Position numbers and translations under genes: made by a program. DNA of 64,000 nucleotides, taken from assembly GCA_958448515.1 (NCBI GenBank), contig CAUDEF010000006.1:1-64000 (forward strand). The letters are read 5' to 3'. Source of the stretch: an uncultured Phascolarctobacterium sp. GTDB lineage: Bacteria > Bacillota > Negativicutes > Acidaminococcales > Acidaminococcaceae. The notes below the pieces were generated by a model, which was not told the origin of the DNA, searched no databases, and saw nothing but the letters and a program-made list of their open reading frames with translations. Positions 40,747-50,159 of the stretch are shown in pieces. Numbering within the stretch: the stretch's first letter is position 1; each line of letters begins with the position of its first letter.

Positions 40747-42066
40747 CTAAACTATCTCTGCTACCATTTCATAGGTGAAGCCTTGAAGAATTCTTACTTT
40801 TACGCAGTCACCTATCTTTAAATTTCCTGCTCCTTCAACGAAAATATTACCATCGATTTCTGGTGCTTCTCTGTAAGAGCGTGCTGCTGCCAGTTCTGCA
40901 TTTTCTTCGTCAAAGCCTTCAATGATAACATCTAAAACAGTGTCTTCCATATTCTGATGTATTTCTTCAGATATCTCTGCCTGTAATGCCATAAGTTCAT
41001 GATATCTGTTTTCCTTGATTTCTTCCGGAATCTGGTTTGGCATAGATCCTGCAACAGTGCCTTCTTCCTGAGAATATTTAAACACACCGGCATTTTCAAA
41101 GCGCTGTGCTGCAACAAAGTCTTTGAGTTCCTCAAAATCAGCTTCATTTTCTCCCGGGAAGCCAACTATAAAAGTCGTACGAATGGCTATACCAGGAATT
41201 TTCTTTCTCAGTTTTGCAAGCAGTTCTTCTACTTCTTCTTTGGTATCATAACGATTCATGCTTGCAAGCAATCTGTTGCTGGCATGCTGCAAAGGAATAT
41301 CAACATATTTACATACCTTATCTAAAGTAGCAAATGCGTCAATCAACTCATCTGTAAAATTATTAGGATAGCAGTACATTACTCTTATCCATTTCAAAGA
41401 TTCAATATCATTCAAATCTTTTAAAAGCTGAGGAAGCATCAGTTTACCATAAAGATCTTCCCCATATCTTGTAGTATCCTGAGCAACTACGATAAGCTCT
41501 TTAATTCCTTTTTCTGCCAGTGCTTTAGCTTCTGCAATAACCTCTTCATACGGTCTGCTTACGTAAGGACCGCGTAATTTAGGAATAATGCAGTAGGAAC
41601 AGCAGTTATCGCATCCTTCTGCTATTTTAAGATATGCCATATAATAAGGGGTTGTTAACACTCGTGGCGACATTGACTGTTCTGTACGTTTCTGCATGTG
41701 AATAAGTTTTTTGCCGCTCATTACTTCATCCAGAACCCAGGCAATATCGGTAAATCCTTCTGTACCAACAAATGCATCTACTTCCGGAATACTTTCTGCA
41801 AGTTCGTCAGCATATCTCTGACTCAAACAGCCTGTAACAATAAGGTATTTACAATTACCGTCAGTTTTATATTCGCTCATTTGCAATATAGTGTTTACAG
41901 ACTCTTCTTTTGCTGATTCGATGAATCCGCAGGTATTTACAATAAGAATATCTGCTTCAGCAGGATTATTTGTAATTACTATATTTTTTTCCTGAACTAT
42001 ACCTAACATAATTTCAGAATCTACTAAATTCTTAGGACAGCCTAAGCTTATCATACCAAGCTTCAT
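40747..42066 (-). CDS. rimO: Ribosomal protein S12 methylthiotransferase
   Basis: A 439-residue radical SAM methylthiotransferase acting on the S12 aspartate. The N-terminal UPF0004 domain carries Cys residues in SLGCPKN, NTCGFIE and GCLSQRY; the radical SAM motif is CDNCCSYCIIP (C-x3-C-x2-C), and a C-terminal TRAM domain (about 375-439) binds RNA or protein. SLGCPKN and the overall pattern favour RimO over MiaB. It consumes two SAM per reaction and releases 5'-deoxyadenosine, which links it to the salvage operon at 26-31 kb. Confidence 0.94.
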   Translation of the reverse strand: MKLGMISLGCPKNLVDSEIMLGIVQEKNIVITNNPAEADILIVNTCGFIESAKEESVNTILQMSEYKTDGNCKYLIVTGCLSQRYADELAESIPEVDAFVGTEGFTDIAWVLDEVMSGKKLIHMQKRTEQSMSPRVLTTPYYMAYLKIAEGCDNCCSYCIIPKLRGPYVSRPYEEVIAEAKALAEKGIKELIVVAQDTTRYGEDLYGKLMLPQLLKDLNDIESLKWIRVMYCYPNNFTDELIDAFATLDKVCKYVDIPLQHASNRLLASMNRYDTKEEVEELLAKLRKKIPGIAIRTTFIVGFPGENEADFEELKDFVAAQRFENAGVFKYSQEEGTVAGSMPNQIPEEIKENRYHELMALQAEISEEIHQNMEDTVLDVIIEGFDEENAELAAARSYREAPEIDGNIFVEGAGNLKIGDCVKVRILQGFTYEMVAEIV

Positions 42067-42082
42067 AATATTCCTCCTGTCA

Positions 42083-43075
42083 TTATTTACTGAACCTTAC
42101 AGACTCAAGCCATCTATTAATGAGAGCCTGTTTTTTTTCTATATCAAAATACTTTGTGTTAATCCATATTTTGTCAGGATTTACACTTGCACCATCTATA
42201 CCAAAGGGCAATAAAAACTGCAAACCAGTATTTTTTTCCTGAGCTATACGTTTAGGTGCATCATCTGCTATCAGCCAATCACTGAACTCTACACAAGTAT
42301 CTTTTTTATCTGTATCTGTAAAAATAGCTACACCATATAAATTAACCGGTGTTCCTTCATAGGGAGTAACAGTATAAGCAGGAAAATCACTTTCCAGATA
42401 TTTGAATACATAACTTTGACGTGTTATTGCAATATCAGCATCACCAACAGCAGTCATGCGAATAGATGTAAACGGAAACTTTGCGTATTGTTCAACATTT
42501 CTGCTTATATTCCATAAGTAATTAATAGCGGTAGTCTCGCCCATTTTACTGGCAAGAGAAGCTATAAAGGTCTGTGTACTTTTGGTATTAGATAAATTTT
42601 CAATGGCTATACGGATATTTTCAGTATTTTCAAGGTTGCTCCAGCCAGAAAGATTTTCCTGTCCCATTTCTCTTGCATACTTTTGGTTAATAAGAAAAAC
42701 AACAGGATCATAAAAAGCACCAAACCAGTAATCTTCTTCATCTTTAAATTCTACAGGTAATCTGTCTCCTGCAGAACAAATGTAGGGCTGAACAAGTTTT
42801 TTATCTTTTAACTCAACTAATCGTTCATGCTCAGCAAGGATAAGATCCGGTTTTGGCATATCCTCTTTATATTCATAGACCGTTTTAACAGCTGTTTTAT
42901 GTGTTTTTGAATATTCACTGGCCAAACTTTCCGTAAAGTCAGCATCAATTTCTGAATACAATACTATACTGGTATTTTTATTAATATCTTTACTGTCTGA
43001 TTTTTGTTCAGAACAACCTGTAAGCAGCATAGAAAATAAAAATATCGTTAAAATACCAGTTAATATTCTTAACAT
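42083..43075 (-). CDS. Orphan solute-binding lipoprotein
   Basis: A 330-residue extracellular solute-binding protein. A lipoprotein signal with lipobox LLTGC (Cys21) is clear. The body resembles type 1 periplasmic binding proteins of the iron/molybdate/spermidine class (for example VLYSEIDADFTESLASEYS at the N-terminus). No permease or ATPase gene is adjacent. ATG 43075 is preferred because it begins the signal peptide; a GTG at 43090 would extend it by 5 residues. It lies between ygiQ and rimO in a long operon. The ligand is unknown. Confidence 0.78.
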   Translation of the reverse strand: MLRILTGILTIFLFSMLLTGCSEQKSDSKDINKNTSIVLYSEIDADFTESLASEYSKTHKTAVKTVYEYKEDMPKPDLILAEHERLVELKDKKLVQPYICSAGDRLPVEFKDEEDYWFGAFYDPVVFLINQKYAREMGQENLSGWSNLENTENIRIAIENLSNTKSTQTFIASLASKMGETTAINYLWNISRNVEQYAKFPFTSIRMTAVGDADIAITRQSYVFKYLESDFPAYTVTPYEGTPVNLYGVAIFTDTDKKDTCVEFSDWLIADDAPKRIAQEKNTGLQFLLPFGIDGASVNPDKIWINTKYFDIEKKQALINRWLESVRFSK

Positions 43076-43086
43076 TTTATACACCG

Positions 43087-44940
43087 TCACCTACGTTTTA
43101 TTTTTCTGTTAATATTCTTTGCAGTTCTGAAATTTTTCTGTTTCATTTCTTCATGCAATAAACACTTGGGCCCATTGCCAATCAAATCAGTTCTGTTGGT
43201 TATTTTAAGTGCTTCTGTTACAAGCTGTCTGTTTTTAGGGTTTTTATATTGCATTAATGCTCTCTGCATTGCCTTATCATGAGGATTGTGTGCAACAAAA
43301 ACTTTCTTTCCGGTATCAGGATCTATTCCAGAATAGTACATAGCCGTTGATGCACTTCCGGGAGTAGGAATGAAATCCTGTACTTGCTGAGGATGATGCT
43401 TAATATCTCGTAAAAACTCTGCTAATTCCACAGCATTATTTAATGTACAGCCGGGATGGCTGGAAATAAAATAAGGAACAAGATATTGAGGCAGTCCTAT
43501 CTCTTTATTCTTTTTATCAAAAAGACGCATAAATTTTAAATAAACATTTTTACCCGGCTTTTTCATTTGTTTTAAAACAGGAGGAGAAATATGCTCCGGT
43601 GCAATCTTCAACTGACCGCTTACATGATATCTGCACAGTTCATCCAAAAATTCCAGCTTTTCATCTGCTAAAAGATAATCATAACGAATACCGCTGCGGA
43701 TGAATACTTTTTTGATGCCAGGAAGGTTGCGTATTTTGCGCAGCAAGCTTATGTAATCACTGTGATCAGCATCAATATTTGGACATGGCTCAGGGAACAA
43801 ACATTGTCTGTCTTTGCACACACCTACTTTTAACTGCTTAGCGCATGACGGATGTCTGAAATTTGCAGTAGGCCCGCCAACGTCATGAATATAACCCTTA
43901 AATCCGGGTAAATTAGTAATAATTTTTGCTTCACGTAATATTGATTCATGGCTTCTAGACTGAATAATTCTTCCCTGATGTGCATGTATAGCACAGAAAG
44001 AGCAGCTGCCAAAACACCCGCGACAACTTACAATACTAAACTGAACTTCCTCCAAGGCTGCAACTCCGCCCAATTTTTTATATGAAGGATGACAGTCACG
44101 CATATAATCAAGATCGTAAACAGCATCCATTTCTTCCTGTGTAAGAGGATATGTCGGCGGATTTTGTACAACATAATTTCTAGTTCCTTTTTGTACAACA
44201 TATTTGCCATAAAAAGGATCCTGCTCTAAACTTTGGAGCTTATAGGCTTTAGCAAATAAAGTTTTATCATTTCTTATTTCGTTATACGCAGGCAGGTATA
44301 CTGCTTCATCAGCCAGATATTCAGGCTTATTTTTTACAGCATACGCAGTACCTCTTATATAACGCATATCTTCCAAAGAAGCGCCGCCTGCCAAGTAATC
44401 AGCAATCTCGCTGATTTGTGTTTCACCCATGCCATAAACCAGAAGATCTGCTTTACTGTCTTCCAAAATAGATGGCAAAAGCTTATTTTCCCAGTAGTCA
44501 AAATGTACAAATCTTCTTAGACTTGCTTCAATTCCGCCAATTATTACAGGGATATCGGGCCATATTTTCTTAATATGCTGAGAATAAACTACAGTTGCAT
44601 GATCAGGTCTTTTACCCATTTCACCGCCAGCTGTATACTTGTCTTCACTACGCTTCTTTTTCGCTGCAGTATAATGGCACAGCATAGAATCAAGATTGCC
44701 GCCGGAAATCAATACCCCAAGACGAGGTTTACCAAGTGTAGTGAAGCTGTTTGGATTATTCCAGTCTGGCTGAGGCAATATAGCAACCTTATACCCTTTT
44801 GCCTCCAAAACTCGGCAAATAACCGCAGGACCAAATGACGGATGATCTACATAAGCATCACCACTGATAAATAAAAAATCAATATCTTCCCAGCCTCTGG
44901 CAGCTATTTCTTCCTTAGTAATAGGTAAAAAATCTTTCAT
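43087..44940 (-). CDS. YgiQ-family radical SAM protein
   Basis: A 617-residue protein of the YgiQ family. A B12-binding-like N-terminal region (about 20-200) is followed by the radical SAM cluster motif CRGCFGSCSFCAIHAHQGR, with C-x3-C-x2-C as CFGSCSFC. The C-terminal DUF3362-type region (EHISPPVLKQMKKPGK, QDFIPTPGSASTAMYYSG) is typical. The reaction of the family is not established. It is another 5'-deoxyadenosine-producing enzyme in this window. GGAG lies about 11 bases before ATG 44940. Confidence 0.9.
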   Translation of the reverse strand: MKDFLPITKEEIAARGWEDIDFLFISGDAYVDHPSFGPAVICRVLEAKGYKVAILPQPDWNNPNSFTTLGKPRLGVLISGGNLDSMLCHYTAAKKKRSEDKYTAGGEMGKRPDHATVVYSQHIKKIWPDIPVIIGGIEASLRRFVHFDYWENKLLPSILEDSKADLLVYGMGETQISEIADYLAGGASLEDMRYIRGTAYAVKNKPEYLADEAVYLPAYNEIRNDKTLFAKAYKLQSLEQDPFYGKYVVQKGTRNYVVQNPPTYPLTQEEMDAVYDLDYMRDCHPSYKKLGGVAALEEVQFSIVSCRGCFGSCSFCAIHAHQGRIIQSRSHESILREAKIITNLPGFKGYIHDVGGPTANFRHPSCAKQLKVGVCKDRQCLFPEPCPNIDADHSDYISLLRKIRNLPGIKKVFIRSGIRYDYLLADEKLEFLDELCRYHVSGQLKIAPEHISPPVLKQMKKPGKNVYLKFMRLFDKKNKEIGLPQYLVPYFISSHPGCTLNNAVELAEFLRDIKHHPQQVQDFIPTPGSASTAMYYSGIDPDTGKKVFVAHNPHDKAMQRALMQYKNPKNRQLVTEALKITNRTDLIGNGPKCLLHEEMKQKNFRTAKNINRKIKRR

Positions 44941-44958
44941 GTCTGTTTATTCTCCATA

Positions 44959-45714
44959 TTATTTAGTGTAAGTCTTAACTGAAACGCCTTTTTCTCCTTC
45001 AGTACTTACCGGTTCTCCGTTTACGATCAGGTGCATGACACCAATATTTCCGTACTTAATAATTAATTTTTCTTTAGCTTTAAAAACCTTATTGTCATTT
45101 TTATAAAGCATGCCGGCAAAAATATCTTTGCCATCAGCTCTCACTTCCAGCCAGCATTTATCGTCAGCAGTCATTTCAACTACAATTTCGTTATTTTTAA
45201 CTGGCGGAATTTGTTTGACCGGTTCCGGCTTAACATTTACGGCTGCAGTATTTTCACTGGTACCGGAAAAAAAGCCGCCAACATTTGAAGCAACATTGTA
45301 ACCACCAACAATGACAACTGCCACAACAATACCTGCCGCAATTTTTTTCACTGGCAAATTGATATTTTTTAACGAAAATCCATTGCCGCTGCCAACATTT
45401 CTATGCTGTTTTAAAGAAATCTTTAATTCAACATTTTGTACTTCGCGAATTCCTTCACTTTTAACTTCATCAACTACTTTACCGGTTTTATTAGCTTTAT
45501 ACTGATTTACAAGAGCAGTACCGTCTAATCCAAGAAAATTACCATAGCTTCTTATAATGCCTTTAACAAATACTTCTCCAGGAGTATTTTCATAATTATC
45601 ATTTTCAATTGCTTCAATATATCCGCGTCTAATGCTTGTTGCCTTTTCAACATCATCAAGAGTCAGATTTTGTTGAATTCTTGCAGCTTTAAGTACTTGT
45701 CCAACACTTTCCAT
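44959..45714 (-). CDS. RodZ-like helix-turn-helix membrane protein
   Basis: A 251-residue protein of RodZ type. The N-terminal helix-turn-helix (about 1-70; GQVLKAARIQQNLTLDDVEKA) is cytoplasmic, one transmembrane helix lies at about 128-148 (KIAAGIVVAVVIVGGYNVA), and the extracytoplasmic C-terminus (about 175-250) is a DUF4115-like beta domain. RodZ links MreB to the membrane in rod-shaped cells. ATG 45714 has GGAGG upstream; an in-frame ATG at 45735 lies inside ftsK. It follows ftsK and precedes ygiQ, a recurrent order in Bacillota. Confidence 0.87.
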   Translation of the reverse strand: MESVGQVLKAARIQQNLTLDDVEKATSIRRGYIEAIENDNYENTPGEVFVKGIIRSYGNFLGLDGTALVNQYKANKTGKVVDEVKSEGIREVQNVELKISLKQHRNVGSGNGFSLKNINLPVKKIAAGIVVAVVIVGGYNVASNVGGFFSGTSENTAAVNVKPEPVKQIPPVKNNEIVVEMTADDKCWLEVRADGKDIFAGMLYKNDNKVFKAKEKLIIKYGNIGVMHLIVNGEPVSTEGEKGVSVKTYTK

Positions 45715-45727
45715 AATAAACCTCCGC

Positions 45728-48274
45728 TTATTCATGTTTCAGAAAACGTTCTTCAATTTCTTGTCGTGATAAGATTACTTCTCTTGGCTTACTTCCTGCT
45801 GACTGACTTATAATTCCAAGTTCTTCCATCATATCAACAAGTCTGGCAGCTCTTGTATAACCGATTCTAAAGCGTCTCTGGAGCATGGATGACGAAGCCT
45901 GACCCATGTCCATGACAAGCTGCAGAGCATCTTCAAACAAGTCATCATCATAGACTGAGGTTTTTGTATTATCTGATGAAGTTTTATTATCGCTCTCCAG
46001 ATTTTGACTGGTAATTTCATCACTGTAATTTACGGGTATAGACTGTTTTATTATAAAATCAACAATTCTGTTTAATTCAGCATCACTTACAAAAGCACCC
46101 TGCACACGCACTGGTTTGTTTTGTCCTATTGGATAATACAGCATATCGCCTTTTCCCAAAAGTTTTTCGGCACCACCCATATCCAAAATTGTTCTTGAGT
46201 CAGTCTGCGATGAAACAGCAAACGCAATTCTGGATGGAATATTTGCTTTAACGATACCAGTAATAACATCTACTGACGGACGTTGCGTAGCAAGGATAAG
46301 ATGAATGCCTGCAGCTCTGGCTTTTTGGGCCAATCTGAGTATAGCGTCCTCAACATCTACCTTGGCAACCATCATTAAGTCAGATAATTCATCAATAATA
46401 ATTACAATAAACGGCAGCTTCTCCTGCGCAGAAACATTATAGCTGTTAATTTCTCTTACATGACTTTCAGCAAATAATTTGTATCTGCGTTCCATTTCAC
46501 CAACTGCCCAATGCAGTGCAGAAGCTGCTTTTTTAGCATCTGTAACTACAGGAGTCAGCAAATGCGGTATGCCATTGTAATTTGAAAGCTCGACCACCTT
46601 AGGATCAACCAATATAAGCTTTACTTCATCCGGACTGGCTTTATACAAAAGTCCGGCAATAATAGTATTAATACATACTGATTTACCTGAGCCTGTTGAA
46701 CCAGCTACTAGAAGATGCGGCATTTTAGCTAAATCAGCCGTTATAATATCTCCGCTGATATTTTTTCCAAGGCCGATACATAATTTAGATTCATTACCAT
46801 AAACTAATTTATTATCAACAACTTCTCTAAAATAAACCGGATCATTTTTGATATTAGGAACTTCAATTCCTATAGCGGCTTTACCGGGAATTGGAGCTTC
46901 TATGCGTACACCAGAGGCTGCAAGCTTTAATGCTATATCATCTGCAAGATTTACAACAGAGCTTACTTTAACTCCGGGAGCAGGCTCTAACTCAAAACGA
47001 GTAACTGACGGACCTCTTGTTACTGCTACAACAGATGCCTTAACTCTAAAATCAGCTAAAGTTTGTTCCAGAATTGAGCACTGCTCGATAATTTCTCCTT
47101 CAAAAGAGCTTGGGTCCGCAACTTTAGGCACATCAAGCAGCCCTACTTCCGGATAAATATATCTGTCATCTTCAGCATCAAATACCATTTCGTTCACAGG
47201 CTTATCAGCTTCATAAACTGCAGGCACATTTACTTTTTCAGCACTGTCAAAAATCACTATCTTTTGCTTAGGCTCTGTATTATTCTGTTCATGACAGGCG
47301 TGATTAATTTTCTGACCGTCATATTTTTCTTCGATTAATGACAACACATCTTTTTGCACTGATTTTGCACTGTCAACATCAGTATCTTTGTTATCATGAG
47401 AATAATACTTAACGGCTTCTGCAGACTTATCTTCCTTGACAAGATCATAATCTATATATGGTCTTACAATTACTGTTGTTTTTCTTTCTTCCCATTCAGG
47501 TATCTGCACAGGATTATTTTTGATTTCGCTCTTAATTTTTTTATCGCTGTAAGCACTCTTATCAGTAAAACTTAATATCTTTCTGAAAGAACTTTTTTTA
47601 TGAATACCGTCGGTAAAGCTTGCGAACTCTTTTTGCCGATATATATTATCTATACTACAATCTAAATCACTGCGTGTAAATGTATTTTCGGACTTAATTT
47701 GCCTGCTTTTTTCCTGCGAGGAAAAATCATAATCATCTTTTTTATATTTAGAATATGCTGTAGCAGGCTTAAACGCATGGTATAACCACTTTAACGTATT
47801 TTTTACCGGTAAAGTAATAGAAAAGATCAACACCCACAGCAGACAAAGAACAATCCAGCTGCCCTGATAACCAATCAGCTTATGCAGTAGCAAAACGAAA
47901 CTGCCGCCTACAAACCCACCGCCGTCAGGCATTTTGTCGGGGTACAGTTCCTGATCAACAGGTACAAAAATATTATGAGCTGTACCTGTAAGGCACAGCA
48001 CAAATATAAAAAACAAAGCAATAAATCTGATATTTCTAAAATTTACATGCTCTACTTTAAGCAGCCAAATTCCTGTAAACAAAGGAATTACAGGAAAAGC
48101 AGCAGCAAATAAACCTAAAAAATAATTTTGAAACTGAATAAGTAAATCTGTATATGAGTTACTTGTAATGCCAAAAAGAGAAAAAACTGACACTAAACCC
48201 ATAAGAATCAAAAATACTGCCAGTATTTTTCTAAAACCAATATTAAAATTCCTAGTTCGTTTCTTTTTGAGCAA
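45728..48274 (-). CDS. ftsK: DNA translocase FtsK/SpoIIIE
   Basis: An 848-residue DNA pump acting at the division septum. Four or so N-terminal membrane helices (about 12-155) are followed by a long charged linker (about 170-385) and the motor domain. Walker A is VAGSTGSGKSVCIN near 530 and Walker B is FIVIIIDELSDLMMV. The C-terminal gamma domain (about 780-845; QLVMDMGQASSSMLQRRFRI) recognises polar DNA motifs. The start is TTG 48274 with GGGAGTG at 7 bases. It lies 22 bases after rnj. Confidence 0.95.
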   Translation of the reverse strand: MLKKKRTRNFNIGFRKILAVFLILMGLVSVFSLFGITSNSYTDLLIQFQNYFLGLFAAAFPVIPLFTGIWLLKVEHVNFRNIRFIALFFIFVLCLTGTAHNIFVPVDQELYPDKMPDGGGFVGGSFVLLLHKLIGYQGSWIVLCLLWVLIFSITLPVKNTLKWLYHAFKPATAYSKYKKDDYDFSSQEKSRQIKSENTFTRSDLDCSIDNIYRQKEFASFTDGIHKKSSFRKILSFTDKSAYSDKKIKSEIKNNPVQIPEWEERKTTVIVRPYIDYDLVKEDKSAEAVKYYSHDNKDTDVDSAKSVQKDVLSLIEEKYDGQKINHACHEQNNTEPKQKIVIFDSAEKVNVPAVYEADKPVNEMVFDAEDDRYIYPEVGLLDVPKVADPSSFEGEIIEQCSILEQTLADFRVKASVVAVTRGPSVTRFELEPAPGVKVSSVVNLADDIALKLAASGVRIEAPIPGKAAIGIEVPNIKNDPVYFREVVDNKLVYGNESKLCIGLGKNISGDIITADLAKMPHLLVAGSTGSGKSVCINTIIAGLLYKASPDEVKLILVDPKVVELSNYNGIPHLLTPVVTDAKKAASALHWAVGEMERRYKLFAESHVREINSYNVSAQEKLPFIVIIIDELSDLMMVAKVDVEDAILRLAQKARAAGIHLILATQRPSVDVITGIVKANIPSRIAFAVSSQTDSRTILDMGGAEKLLGKGDMLYYPIGQNKPVRVQGAFVSDAELNRIVDFIIKQSIPVNYSDEITSQNLESDNKTSSDNTKTSVYDDDLFEDALQLVMDMGQASSSMLQRRFRIGYTRAARLVDMMEELGIISQSAGSKPREVILSRQEIEERFLKHE

Positions 48275-48295
48275 TCTAAAGCACTCCCGTTATTA

Positions 48296-49960
48296 TCAGA
48301 TTTCCATAATAATCGGCAGAATCATCGGACGACGACGAGTTCTTTCATATAAGAATCTGCCAAGTGAATCACGAATGGTGGATTTTATAACTGACCATTC
48401 AGAAGTTCCGCTTTCTTCACATTTTTCCAATGCACACTGAACCTTATCTCTGGCTTCATCCATGAGACCTTCTGCCTCACGTACATAAACAAAGCCGCGA
48501 GAAACAATATCAGGACCGGAAACAACCTGACAGGCTTCTTTATCAATGGTAACTACAACAATCATAATGCCATCCTGAGACAGCTGTCGACGATCTCTTA
48601 ATACAATATTACCGACATCACCAACACCAAGGCCATCAACAAGGATTTTACCGGCAGGAATTCTTCCTGCAATACCTATGCTGTTTCGTGTTAATTCTAT
48701 TACACAGCCATTTTCAGCAATAACAATATTTTCCTTAGGCATACCAAGATCCTGTGCCAATCCTGCATGTTTGATCAGGTGTCTGTATTCGCCATGTACC
48801 GGAATAAAGAATTTAGGACGCACCAGATTATGCATCAGCTTAATTTCTTCACGGCTGGCGTGTCCGGAAACGTGCACGCCGTTGGATTTTTCGTATACAA
48901 CGTCTGCACCAAGCTTATACAAATGGTCAATAGTCCTTGCCACCAGTTTTTCGTTTCCTGGTATCGGAGTTGCAGATATAATTACCGTGTCACCAGGCAT
49001 GATGCCAACCTTTTTGTGATCATTCATTGCCATTCTGGTAAGCGCTGACATGGGCTCACCCTGACTGCCGGTAGTGATAATTACAATTTGATTAGCAGTA
49101 TAATTATTTGTTTCGTCTATATCAATAATTACACCTTCAGGAGCTTTAAGATATCCAAGTTCCAAAGCTATATTTACAACATTAATCATGCTGCGGCCAA
49201 TAACAGCTACTTTGCGCTTATACTTTACTGCACTGTCTATAACCTGCTGTATTCTGTGAACATTTGAAGAGAAAGTAGCAACTATAATTCTGTTTTTAGC
49301 ATATCTGAATTCGTCATCAAATGTCTGTCCAACAATTTTTTCGCTGGGAGTAATACCAGGACGCTCAGCATTGGTACTATCAGCAAGCAAAGCCAGTACA
49401 CCTTTATCGCCAAACTCTGCAAACTTATTAAACTGTGTAACCTGACCATCAACAGGCGTGTGATCAAATTTAAAGTCGCCTGTATGTATAATTGTGCCGA
49501 TAGGAGTATTAATTACGATAGATACTGCATCAGGAATACTGTGGTTAACGCGGATAAATTCCAATTTGAAAACACCGGCATTTATTCTGTCACCGGGCTT
49601 AATTGTTTTCAGTCCTTCTGACGAAACACCATTTTCTTTTAATCTGCCTTGCAGAATACCAAGAGTAAGTGCAGTTCCATATACAGGAACATTAATTTGT
49701 TTCAGTACGTACGGTAAGGCACCAATATGATCTTCATGACCATGAGTTAAAAAGATACCTTTTACTTTTTCTTTATTTTCTATTAAATAGTTAAAATCAG
49801 GTATTACAAGATCAATACCAAGCATGTCATCTTCAGGGAACATTAAACCTGCATCTATAAGAATAATATCATCACCGTATCTGAATACAGTCATGTTTTT
49901 GCCAATTTCACCTAATCCACCTAATGGAATAATTTGAACTTTATTTTGTGTTTTTGCCAA
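48296..49960 (-). CDS. rnj: Ribonuclease J
   Basis: A 554-residue beta-CASP metallo-beta-lactamase RNase with 5'-exo and endo activity, central to mRNA turnover in Bacillota. The zinc motif THGHEDHIG (residues 72-80) and the later STNAERPG, HVSGHASREE and PVHGEYRHL segments define the family. The length matches RNase J1/J2. Only one copy is seen in the window. It is the first gene of an eleven-gene leftward run; its promoter is probably in the AT-rich gap at 49961-50118, which also contains TATAAT-like sequences. Confidence 0.95.
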   Translation of the reverse strand: MAKTQNKVQIIPLGGLGEIGKNMTVFRYGDDIILIDAGLMFPEDDMLGIDLVIPDFNYLIENKEKVKGIFLTHGHEDHIGALPYVLKQINVPVYGTALTLGILQGRLKENGVSSEGLKTIKPGDRINAGVFKLEFIRVNHSIPDAVSIVINTPIGTIIHTGDFKFDHTPVDGQVTQFNKFAEFGDKGVLALLADSTNAERPGITPSEKIVGQTFDDEFRYAKNRIIVATFSSNVHRIQQVIDSAVKYKRKVAVIGRSMINVVNIALELGYLKAPEGVIIDIDETNNYTANQIVIITTGSQGEPMSALTRMAMNDHKKVGIMPGDTVIISATPIPGNEKLVARTIDHLYKLGADVVYEKSNGVHVSGHASREEIKLMHNLVRPKFFIPVHGEYRHLIKHAGLAQDLGMPKENIVIAENGCVIELTRNSIGIAGRIPAGKILVDGLGVGDVGNIVLRDRRQLSQDGIMIVVVTIDKEACQVVSGPDIVSRGFVYVREAEGLMDEARDKVQCALEKCEESGTSEWSVIKSTIRDSLGRFLYERTRRRPMILPIIMEI

Positions 49961-50118
49961 AAAAAATACACCTCCAATAAATTTTTACCCGTACATAAGA
50001 TTTAATACAATAAGAAAATGCGTCCGTTCAATACTTACTCTTCATTATATTATACACTATATATCCTATAAAAAAAATAGTTATTGAATTTTTTAAATAT
50101 AAAATATTAAGAACATAA

Positions 50119-50157
50119 AAAAAGAGTTAATCCATTATTTATGGATTAACTCTTTTT
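50119..50157 (-). terminator. Terminator of the TRAP-TAXI operon
   Basis: A 17-bp stem (50119-50135 with 50141-50157), a 5-base loop and a T run on the minus strand, 3 bases after the permease stop codon. Confidence 0.9.
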
Positions 50158-50159
50158 GC

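Noticed and set aside
45728..48274. SpoIIIE as evidence for sporulation
   Set aside because: FtsK and SpoIIIE cannot be told apart by motifs, and no sporulation gene is present in the window.
49961..50118. rnj promoter on the minus strand
   Set aside because: Two TATAAT-like hexamers at 50044-50054 exist but no acceptable -35 is spaced correctly, so no separate feature was called.
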